A stretch of DNA of 5,292 nucleotides from RGIG1995 sp045126815 (GTDB lineage: Bacteria; Bacillota; Clostridia; Oscillospirales; CAG-272), in NCBI GenBank assembly GCA_045126815.1, contig JBGVPD010000054.1, positions 1-5,292 of the forward strand, given 5' to 3'. The notes beneath the pieces are model-generated. The model worked only from the letters and a program-made list of their open reading frames with translations, ran no database searches and was not told the origin of the DNA. The position numbers and the translations under genes were made by a program. Of this stretch, positions 1-5,101 are shown one piece after another. How positions within the stretch are numbered: the stretch's first letter is position 1; each line of letters opens with the position of its first letter.

Positions 1-70
1 ACTGTCCGTTTTATATGCGTTCTTTACCAATAATATTGGAATAAAAATAACTTACCTTACTTGCTTTTAT

Positions 71-100
71 GTTACTTTCTTGCTGCGACAAGAAAGTAAC
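71..100. repeat. Perfect 12-bp stem hairpin in left repeat
   Basis: Arms GTTACTTTCTTG (71-82) and CAAGAAAGTAAC (89-100) are exact reverse complements around the 6-nt loop CTGCGA. The same hairpin is unchanged at 5168-5197. No T-run follows on either strand, so it is not an intrinsic terminator. It looks like the conserved core of the dispersed repeat. Confidence 0.85.
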
Positions 101-147
101 CAAAGAAGTCGCCAAAAGGGAGAGGGGTTGCGATTCCCCCCTCCCCT

Positions 148-189
148 CGAGAACCCCCAAGCCTTACTTCGTGCGGCTCGGGGAACCCC
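148..189. repeat. 42-bp nested hairpin element, copy 1
   Basis: This copy differs from the two at 4745-4786 and 5048-5089 at only a few positions. The stem is CCCCAAGCC (155-163) with GGCTCGGGG (175-183), with one internal A/C mismatch and an 11-nt loop. The other copies have A-T where this one has G161-C177, so the pairing is kept by a double change. It sits in different flanking sequence from the other two. The right copy of the surrounding repeat lacks it, having TTTGAT at the matching place. Confidence 0.8.
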
Positions 190-338
190 GTCACCCTACC
201 CCCACAAACGCCTTGTTTAACTGCATCGTACATAAACATAAGATTTTTTATCTGTTTAGGTCGGGTTATGCTCACATAAGACGGGAAATGCGCTGTCGGG
301 GGATTGTTTGATTTTTAAAAATGGGATAATATACTATA

Positions 339-530
339 TCATTTAAAATAAACTTGATGGGATAGGTATAAGCCTCTCACTTCGGGTAGCAAAGCGGCGT
401 GAGGGTGTTGAATGACAGTCCGGTGGACTGTCAGATCCCGAGCGTGACCGAGCCGCAGCGAGAAAGGTGGCAGCCGTAGGCTGACGGAGAGGGCTTTGTC
501 ATTTAAAACTAAACTCATTGGGGGTATATA
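339..530. repeat. GC-rich palindromic element (core 371-495) between imperfect direct repeats
   Basis: The core starts with AGCCTCTC (371-378) and ends with GAGAGGGCT (487-495). These are inverted copies of each other with one extra G, as in a miniature inverted-repeat element. Inside are CTCAC (376-380) pairing with GTGAG (399-403), a perfect 9-bp stem at 413-433, and CAGCC/GGCTG (471-475/479-483). On the outside, TCATTTAAAATAAACT (339-354) and TCATTTAAAACTAAACT (499-515) differ by one inserted C, and both are followed by a G-rich stretch and TATA. The core is clearly richer in G+C than its surroundings. No open frame of note and no transposase is present. I recall similar GC-rich repeats from other gut Clostridia, but cannot verify that here. 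It accounts for most of the gap between the left repeat and the next gene. Confidence 0.6.
413..433. repeat. Perfect 9-bp stem, 3-nt loop hairpin
   Basis: TGACAGTCC (413-421) and GGACTGTCA (425-433) are exact reverse complements around the loop GGT. It is the strongest hairpin of the 371-495 element. It lies downstream of the minus-strand gene at 532-1017, but no T-run follows it on either strand. A role in ending that transcript is therefore not supported. Confidence 0.75.
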
Positions 531-531
531 A

Positions 532-1017
532 TCATTTGAAAATGTTTATGATTTCCTTTTTATGTTTCGTTGCATAATCAAATGCTGTTTTCGTACCGCT
601 TTTTCGATTGTCGGGAGAATAATTTTCGTCATAATAAAACACACAAAACCGACTTTTATTTATCATTTCAAAATTACGTTCCACGTATGAAGCTCTTCCC
701 GAACCTATTATTTTTTCGGGATAATACGTATCATCATAAATTTTCAACAGATATTCTCTGTAACTTTCGCTTATATAAGGAAAACTTGATCGTACGTAAA
801 CACGTCTTATATATGGATATTCTTCTTTTATTCTTGTTACAACTTCAAGGCAAACATCGTCAAACCTACTCTTACTTCCAAACAAAAATGTATCAATATT
901 TTCTTCTGTAATCAATTTCTCGATAATTTCATATAACCGTTCTTTCATTGTTCCAGTCTCGTCTATTGTCCTATGCCCCAAAAAACAGCACGTACTTAAC
1001 ATTTCCTTATGTACCAT
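532..1017 (-). CDS. SLOG-fold protein, DUF1273/YpsA-like (161 aa)
   Basis: The protein looks like a compact SLOG (SMF/DprA-LOG) Rossmann-like domain of the DUF1273/YpsA type. Visible marks are CCFLGHR at residues 10-16 (first strand and nucleotide-binding loop), FLFGSKSRFDD at 44-54 (second glycine loop, then a helix), RASYVERNFEMINKSRFCVFYY at roughly 108-129, and SGTKTAFDYA at 140-149 before the last strand IINIF. The family is thought to bind nucleotides or nucleotide-derived ligands. YpsA of Bacillus has been linked to cell division, and other SLOG proteins occur in conflict systems. No substrate can be named for this one. There is no signal peptide or membrane segment, so it should be cytosolic. 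The start is set by AAGGGAG (1026-1032 on the minus strand), 8 nt before the ATG; Met6 is a weaker alternative with no such site. It is divergent from the small regulator at 1128. The family is fairly sure, the function unknown. Confidence 0.75.
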   Translation of the reverse strand: MVHKEMLSTCCFLGHRTIDETGTMKERLYEIIEKLITEENIDTFLFGSKSRFDDVCLEVVTRIKEEYPYIRRVYVRSSFPYISESYREYLLKIYDDTYYPEKIIGSGRASYVERNFEMINKSRFCVFYYDENYSPDNRKSGTKTAFDYATKHKKEIINIFK

Positions 1018-1039
1018 ATTTATTACTCCCTTATAAATT

Positions 1040-1060
1040 ATAGATATACAGTATATCTAT
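1040..1060. promoter_or_regulatory. Perfect inverted repeat, probable operator at the SLOG gene start site
   Basis: ATAGATATA (1040-1048) and TATATCTAT (1052-1060) are exact reverse complements around CAG. The site lies just downstream of the minus-strand -10 box, about where that transcript would begin, so a bound protein would block it. The half-site TATATCTA occurs again at 1082-1089, 30 bp away and in the same orientation. The neighbouring ribbon-helix-helix protein is the obvious candidate binder, since that family binds short repeated half-sites and often controls itself. The symmetry is seen directly; the binder is inferred. Confidence 0.6.
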
Positions 1061-1067
1061 TTGCAAC

Positions 1068-1096
1068 ATTATAACACATAATATATCTAAAATAAA
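1068..1096 (-). promoter_or_regulatory. Minus-strand promoter for the SLOG gene
   Basis: On the minus strand, positions 1073-1068 read TATAAT, a perfect -10 box, preceded by TGT, which makes it an extended -10. With a 17-bp spacer the -35 position (1096-1091) reads TTTATT, a poor match that the extended -10 could make up for. The start of transcription would be near 1061, beside the palindrome at 1040-1060, giving a leader of about 43 nt before the ATG. Confidence 0.6.
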
Positions 1097-1118
1097 TACA
1101 TAGTATATTTATTTTAGA
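1086..1118. promoter_or_regulatory. Perfect 13-bp inverted repeat before the regulator gene, probable operator
   Basis: TCTAAAATAAATA (1086-1098) and TATTTATTTTAGA (1106-1118) are exact reverse complements around a 7-nt centre. The right arm overlaps the regulator's ribosome binding site (AGAGG, 1116-1120). The left arm shares bases with a TATATCTA half-site (1082-1089). The site could be a DNA operator for autoregulation, or, in RNA, a hairpin hiding the ribosome binding site. No T-run follows, so it is not a terminator. A plus-strand promoter must lie in this gap, but no -35/-10 pair stands out. Confidence 0.55.
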
Positions 1119-1127
1119 GGTAAAAAT

Positions 1128-1328
1128 ATGGCTATTAAAAGTGTTTCAATAAGAATTGAAGAAGATATGTTAAATAAAATTGCCTATATTGCTGACTATG
1201 AGGGCAGAAGTGTAAATAGTCAAGTTCTTGTTTTAATAAGACAAAACATTAAAAACTTTGAAAATATTAACGGTCCAATAGAAGGAGATATAAGTCCTGC
1301 ATCAAATGTAAAGCCTACCCGCAAATAA
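1128..1328 (+). CDS. Arc-type ribbon-helix-helix DNA-binding protein (66 aa)
   Basis: This is a small regulator with the ribbon-helix-helix fold, in which paired strands from a dimer read the major groove. Residues 4-11 (KSVSIRIE) form the polar/apolar alternating strand. Residues 13-24 (DMLNKIAYIADY) are helix A, then comes the typical GRSVNS turn (26-31), and helix B runs through about residue 45. The last 20 or so residues (NINGPIEGDISPASNVKPTRK) look disordered. The start is supported by AGAGG 7 nt upstream. The gene faces away from the SLOG gene across a gap with two perfect inverted repeats, and a terminator follows 5 bp after the stop, so it is a single-gene transcript. Autoregulation, and control of the SLOG gene, are likely but inferred. 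Ribbon-helix-helix proteins are also antitoxins, but no toxin-like partner is visible here. Confidence 0.8.
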   Translation: MAIKSVSIRIEEDMLNKIAYIADYEGRSVNSQVLVLIRQNIKNFENINGPIEGDISPASNVKPTRK

Positions 1329-1333
1329 TTTTT

Positions 1334-1364
1334 AAACTCTCTGTTGATCAACAGAGAGTTTTTT
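1334..1364 (+). terminator. Intrinsic terminator after the ribbon-helix-helix gene
   Basis: A perfect palindrome folds into a 12-bp stem, AAACTCTCTGTT with AACAGAGAGTTT, around the loop GATC (1334-1361). A run of six T ends at 1364. It separates the small regulator from the lepA operon. On the minus strand the T-run is only three bases, so it should work mainly in the plus direction. Confidence 0.92.
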
Positions 1365-1448
1365 GTAGCGTAGACAAGAAATATAAAATTATAACTTTTT
1401 CTGTTGGGAGATATTTGTGTGGGAAGTTAAAGAATTAAAAAAATGTAC

Positions 1449-1477
1449 TTGATTTAACGGGGGAAATACTATATAAT
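1449..1477 (+). promoter_or_regulatory. Sigma-A-type promoter of the lepA-hemW operon
   Basis: TTGATT (1449-1454) and a perfect TATAAT (1472-1477) are separated by exactly 17 bp. Transcription should start near 1484, leaving a leader of about 25 nt that carries GGAG (1498-1501), 7 nt before the lepA ATG. No operator or riboswitch is visible, which fits constitutive expression. Confidence 0.82.
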
Positions 1478-1508
1478 TAAATGAGTTTTAATATAATGGA
1501 GAAAGTGT

Positions 1509-3329
1509 ATGTCAATAATTAACGACAGACAAAAAAATATCAGAAATTTTTCAATCGTGGCGCACATAGACCACGGTAAATCAACACTTGCTGATAGAAT
1601 TCTGGAGCACACCCAGAACGTTACAAAGCGAGAAATGGAAGAACAGCTTCTTGATAATATGGATCTCGAAAGAGAAAGAGGCATAACCATAAAAGCTCGT
1701 GCTGTTAAGCTTGATTATAAAGCGCCCGACGGGCAGGAATACGTGCTTAACCTTATAGATACTCCCGGACACGTTGACTTTAACTACGAAGTATCCCGTT
1801 CGCTCAACGCTTGTGACGGAGCTTTGCTCGTTGTTGACTCAACGCAGGGAATACAGGCTCAAACGTTGGCTAATGCATATCTTGCAGTTGATGCTGACCT
1901 TGAGATCGTACCTGTTATAAATAAAATAGACTTACCTGCCGCAGATCCCGACAGGGTGAGAAAAGAGATCGAGGACGTAATAGGCATTCCCGCCGAAGGC
2001 TGTCCTGCCATATCGGCTAAAAGCGGATTAAACATCGATCAAGTTCTTGATAAAATAGTTAGCGACATTCCTTGCCCTAAAGGTGACGTTGACAAACCCT
2101 TGAAAGCTTTGATCTTCGACTCATACTACGACTCATATTTAGGTGTTGTCGTATATATACGCGTGTTTGACGGACAGATCAAATCGGGCGACGAAATATA
2201 TATGATGGGAACGGGTGCAAAGTTTACCGTTGTTGACGTTGGTACGATGTCGGCGTTTGGTCTTACAAAAAGCGAATATCTTGCCGCAGGTGACGTTGGT
2301 TACATTACGGCGAGTATAAAAAACGTAGCCGATACCCGTGTAGGTGATACCGTTACCAATGCGGAAAACGGTATTGACACGCCTCTTCCGGGATTTAAAA
2401 AAGCTGTACCTATGGTTTATGCAGGTATCTATCCTGCTGACGGTGCAAAATACGGTGACTTAAGAGACGCCTTGGAAAAATTGCGTCTTAACGATGCCGC
2501 ATTAACCTTTGAACCCGAAACGTCAGCGGCATTAGGCTTTGGTTTCCGTTGCGGATTCTTGGGACTTCTCCACATGGAGATAATAGAGGAACGAATTGAG
2601 CGCGAATTTAACCTTGATCTTATAACCACAGCGCCCAGCGTTATATACAAAATAGATAAAAAAGACGGCGAGACCGTATTTATTGACAACCCTGCAAACT
2701 ATCCTTTAGTTGATGAAATAGAGACAGCGTACGAGCCTATGGTTAAGGCGAGTATCATAACTCCCTCCGAATACATCGGCGGAATTATGGAGCTTTGTCA
2801 GGACAGACGCGGAATATTTATAGATATGACGTACATTGACACGACGAGAGCAGAGTTGCATTACAGACTGCCCTTGAACGAAATAATATACGATTTCTTT
2901 GATGCATTGAAGAGCAGAAGCAAAGGCTATGCATCGCTTGACTATGAAATTGCCGAATACGTACCCAGCAAACTCGTTAAGCTTGACATATTGTTAAACG
3001 GAGACGTCGTTGACGCGCTTTCGTTTATCGTTCACGAGGAAAAAGCTTACGCAAGGGGAAGAAAGATATGCGAAAAGCTTAAAGACAATATTCCGAGACA
3101 GTTGTTTGAAGTACCGATACAGGCGGCGATCGGCGGAAGAGTTATTGCTCGTGAGACAGTAAAAGCGTTGCGTAAAGACGTACTTGCAAAGTGTTACGGC
3201 GGTGACATTACCCGTAAAAAGAAACTGCTTGAAAAGCAGAAAGAGGGTAAAAAGAAGATGCGTACGCTTGGAACGGTTGAGGTTACGCCTGAGGCGTTTA
3301 TGGCTGTTCTTAAGCTTGATGACGAATAA
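1509..3329 (+). CDS. lepA: Elongation factor 4 (LepA), translational GTPase
   Basis: EF-4/LepA is a ribosome-associated GTPase of the EF-G family. It has been proposed to back-translocate stalled ribosomes and to help 30S assembly. All nucleotide motifs are intact: G1 AHIDHGKST (18-26), switch I ERGITIKA (56-63), G3 DTPGH (84-88), G4 NKID (138-141) and G5 SAK (169-171). Domain II follows at about 190-280. The family-typical GFGFRCGFLGLLHMEI lies at 343-358. The LepA-specific C-terminal domain is complete, with SKGYASLDYE (471-480) and AKCYGGD (560-566) followed by the basic RKKKLLEKQKEGKKK stretch. At 606 residues it is of normal length. The start is supported by GGAG 7 nt upstream, and the GTPase domain begins at the usual distance. 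It is the first gene of an operon, with hemW 43 bp downstream. Nothing is odd about it. Confidence 0.98.
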   Translation: MSIINDRQKNIRNFSIVAHIDHGKSTLADRILEHTQNVTKREMEEQLLDNMDLERERGITIKARAVKLDYKAPDGQEYVLNLIDTPGHVDFNYEVSRSLNACDGALLVVDSTQGIQAQTLANAYLAVDADLEIVPVINKIDLPAADPDRVRKEIEDVIGIPAEGCPAISAKSGLNIDQVLDKIVSDIPCPKGDVDKPLKALIFDSYYDSYLGVVVYIRVFDGQIKSGDEIYMMGTGAKFTVVDVGTMSAFGLTKSEYLAAGDVGYITASIKNVADTRVGDTVTNAENGIDTPLPGFKKAVPMVYAGIYPADGAKYGDLRDALEKLRLNDAALTFEPETSAALGFGFRCGFLGLLHMEIIEERIEREFNLDLITTAPSVIYKIDKKDGETVFIDNPANYPLVDEIETAYEPMVKASIITPSEYIGGIMELCQDRRGIFIDMTYIDTTRAELHYRLPLNEIIYDFFDALKSRSKGYASLDYEIAEYVPSKLVKLDILLNGDVVDALSFIVHEEKAYARGRKICEKLKDNIPRQLFEVPIQAAIGGRVIARETVKALRKDVLAKCYGGDITRKKKLLEKQKEGKKKMRTLGTVEVTPEAFMAVLKLDDE

Positions 3330-3372
3330 TACCTATATTAAAACAGAATTGTAATAAATAGAGGAGAAACCT

Positions 3373-4557
3373 ATGGAAAAGAAGCTCGGATTGTATATAC
3401 ACATACCGTTTTGTGAGCATAAATGCGATTATTGCGACTTTTATTCGGTTACGAAATTTGAGGACCACGTAAGGTTTACGGACACAATACTGTTACAACT
3501 CGAGGACTATGCCGAAAAAACGGCTGACTACGTAATAGACACAGTATATATCGGCGGCGGAACACCTACGGTTTTGCCGGTTAAGAGAATGCTTGAAATT
3601 ATAGACGGTATCTACCGTAATTTTAACGTATCTCCCAACGTCGAGTTTACAATGGAAGCTAACCCTGCGACTGTTGATTATAAAATGTTGAAAAAGTACC
3701 GCAAAGCAGGTGTAAACCGTTTGAGCTTTGGTTTACAGAGCGCAAGTGACGAGGAATTGGGACAACTTTCAAGAATACACACCTTCTATGAATTTGTTGA
3801 AAGTTACAATATGGCGAAAAAAGCGGGATTTGACAACATTAACGTTGATATAATGTACGGAATACCCGGACAAACGCAGTATTCTTTGGGATATACGTTA
3901 GAGCAGGTATGTGACCTTAATCCCAAGCACATATCTCTTTACGGTTTGAAGATCGAAGAGGGAACACCCTTCTTCAACAAGCGTGAAAAGCTTAATCTTC
4001 CCGATGAAGATACAGAATACGAAATGTATAAATATGCTGTTGATTATCTTGCATTTAGAGGTTACTGGCAGTATGAGATAAGCAACTTTGCATCAGACGG
4101 TTACAAGAGCAGACACAATCTCAAATACTGGAACTGTCAGGAATATCTCGGAGTTGGACCATCGGCTCATTCATATTTCAACAATCAGAGATTTTCATAC
4201 AAACGCTCGGTTGATATGTTTATGGATGCTATGGAGTACGTTGATGCAGGTATCGATATTTTAGAAGAAAACTATACGGTATCGCCAGAAGAACGAGTTG
4301 ACGAATATATTATGCTTAAACTCAGACTTTCGGAAGGTATAAACGTAAACGAGTTCAAAGAGAAGTTTGACAAAGACTTCGGAGAAATGTTTAAAGATGA
4401 ACTTAAACTCTATATAGATAACGGCTTTATGGAATATAAAAACGGACACTATTATTTTACGACAAAAGGAATGTACGTTTCCAACTATATTCTTGCAACG
4501 TTTATGAGTTTTGAGAGCGATATCGTAAAAGGCATCGCAAAAGGCTTAGACAAATAA
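3373..4557 (+). CDS. hemW: Radical SAM heme chaperone HemW
   Basis: HemW is a HemN-like radical SAM protein that binds heme and delivers it to respiratory proteins. It is often annotated as oxygen-independent coproporphyrinogen III oxidase, but this subfamily is generally considered to lack that activity. The iron-sulfur motif CxxxCxxC is C14, C18 and C21, followed by DF as in HemW rather than the extra cysteine of true HemN. The SAM-binding GGGTP lies at 61-65, and the HemW signature HNLKYW at 248-253, followed by GVGPSAHS. The C-terminal winged-helix-like part is present. At 394 residues it has the family's usual length. GAGGAG 6 nt before the ATG sets the start. It is co-transcribed with lepA, a common pairing in Firmicutes. 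hrcA-grpE-dnaK, which often follow in this phylum, are absent, and a terminator comes at once. Confidence 0.95.
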   Translation: MEKKLGLYIHIPFCEHKCDYCDFYSVTKFEDHVRFTDTILLQLEDYAEKTADYVIDTVYIGGGTPTVLPVKRMLEIIDGIYRNFNVSPNVEFTMEANPATVDYKMLKKYRKAGVNRLSFGLQSASDEELGQLSRIHTFYEFVESYNMAKKAGFDNINVDIMYGIPGQTQYSLGYTLEQVCDLNPKHISLYGLKIEEGTPFFNKREKLNLPDEDTEYEMYKYAVDYLAFRGYWQYEISNFASDGYKSRHNLKYWNCQEYLGVGPSAHSYFNNQRFSYKRSVDMFMDAMEYVDAGIDILEENYTVSPEERVDEYIMLKLRLSEGINVNEFKEKFDKDFGEMFKDELKLYIDNGFMEYKNGHYYFTTKGMYVSNYILATFMSFESDIVKGIAKGLDK

Positions 4558-4569
4558 ATATAAAAAAGT

Positions 4570-4612
4570 ATGCGGACAATGTTTTTAAAAAATAAACGTT
4601 GTCCGCATTTTT
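4570..4612 (+). terminator. Intrinsic terminator of the lepA-hemW operon
   Basis: ATGCGGACAATGTTT (4570-4584) pairs with AAACGTTGTCCGCAT (4594-4608), a 15-bp stem with one G-U pair and a 9-nt loop. It is followed by five T (4608-4612). A run of six A just before the stem (4562-4567) means it could also stop transcription coming from the right. Confidence 0.92.
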
Positions 4613-4744
4613 GTGTATGTATTGACAAATTTTCCTTCATAACTTGTAGGGAAGAACTGTGTTCTCCCGTATTCTATATGGTTTTCGCCAATAAAATTGT
4701 CTTAAAAATCACTTCCCCTCCTAACTCGTAGGGGGCGACGCACA

Positions 4745-4786
4745 CGAGAACCCCCAAACCTTACTTCGTGCGGTTCGGGGAACCCC
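4745..4786. repeat. 42-bp nested hairpin element, copy 2
   Basis: This copy lies inside tandem unit 2. The stem is CCCCAAACC (4752-4760) with GGTTCGGGG (4772-4780), with the A4756/C4776 mismatch shared by all copies. CGAG (4745-4748) and CTCG (4790-4793) add an outer pairing seen in copies 2 and 3 only. Compared with copy 1 it has A4758-T4774 in place of G-C. Confidence 0.8.
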
Positions 4787-5047
4787 TACCTCGACGCCCC
4801 GCTTTAACGTGCGCTTTTCACCAATAATATTGGAATAAAAGTTACTTCCCCTCCCAATTGGTAGGGGAGGGGCTTGCTCCTCCCGTATTTTATACGATTT
4901 TCGCCGACATTATTGAAATAAAAAGAACTTACCCCCCTTAACTCGTAGGGGGCGACGTCCCCGACGCCCCGTATTACATACGTTTTTTGCCAATTATATT
5001 GGAATAAAAAATACTTACCCTCCTAACTTGGTAGGGGACGGCGCACA

Positions 5048-5089
5048 CGAGAACCCCCAAACCTTACTACGTGCGGTTCGGGGAACCCC
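5048..5089. repeat. 42-bp nested hairpin element, copy 3
   Basis: This copy lies inside tandem unit 5 and is identical to copy 2 except for one loop base (T to A at 5068). Stem arms are 5055-5063 and 5075-5083. Its immediate flanks (CGCACA before, TACCTCGACGCCCC after) match those of copy 2, so copies 2 and 3 probably arose by duplication of a whole 133-bp unit. Confidence 0.8.
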
Positions 5090-5101
5090 TACCTCGACGC
5101 C

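Larger units (their letters stand above)
1..237. repeat. Composite dispersed repeat, left copy
   Basis: This stretch matches 5102-5292 in the same orientation. Positions 65-145 are identical, base for base, to 5162-5242 (81 nt), while the sequence on either side has diverged. The first ~50 bases are the AT-rich tail found at the end of each tandem unit at 4628-5145 (CCAATAATATTGG, then GGAATAAAA and ACTTACC). The module then has a perfect 12-bp hairpin (71-100), a G/C-rich hairpin (118-127 with 136-145, one mismatch), and a 42-bp nested element (148-189) that the right copy lacks. Similarity to the right copy fades after about 237. Open frames exist on both strands, but they are by-products of the palindromes and have no ribosome binding site, so no gene is called. 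Positions 238-338 hold nothing I recognise. Confidence 0.85.

Noticed and set aside
69..311. Open frames on both strands across the left repeat (plus 69-311, minus 72-275)
   Set aside because: They lie in a hairpin-rich dispersed repeat, lack ribosome binding sites, and their translations look like random basic or Pro/Gly-rich sequence. The right copy of the repeat does not keep the full frame.
413..433. Terminator for the minus-strand SLOG gene
   Set aside because: The hairpin is perfect but has no T-run after it on the minus strand and lies about 100 bp past the stop codon within a repeat.
570..911. Plus-strand open frame of 113 codons
   Set aside because: It is the antisense shadow of the SLOG gene, has no ribosome binding site, and its translation shows no known domain.
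1061..1109. Plus-strand promoter for the ribbon-helix-helix gene
   Set aside because: TTGCAA at 1061-1066 and TATATT at 1104-1109 resemble promoter boxes, but their spacing is wrong and no partner at 16-18 bp fits. A promoter must exist here but cannot be placed with confidence.
532..1328. Classical toxin-antitoxin operon
   Set aside because: The genes are divergent, not co-transcribed, and the SLOG protein shows no RelE, MazF, PIN or other toxin motif. A ribbon-helix-helix protein alone does not make a toxin-antitoxin pair.
1469..1772. Minus-strand open frames opposite the start of lepA
   Set aside because: They are shadows of lepA, one overlapping the operon promoter. The same applies to minus-strand frames at 2429-2689 (lepA) and 4261-4449 (hemW).
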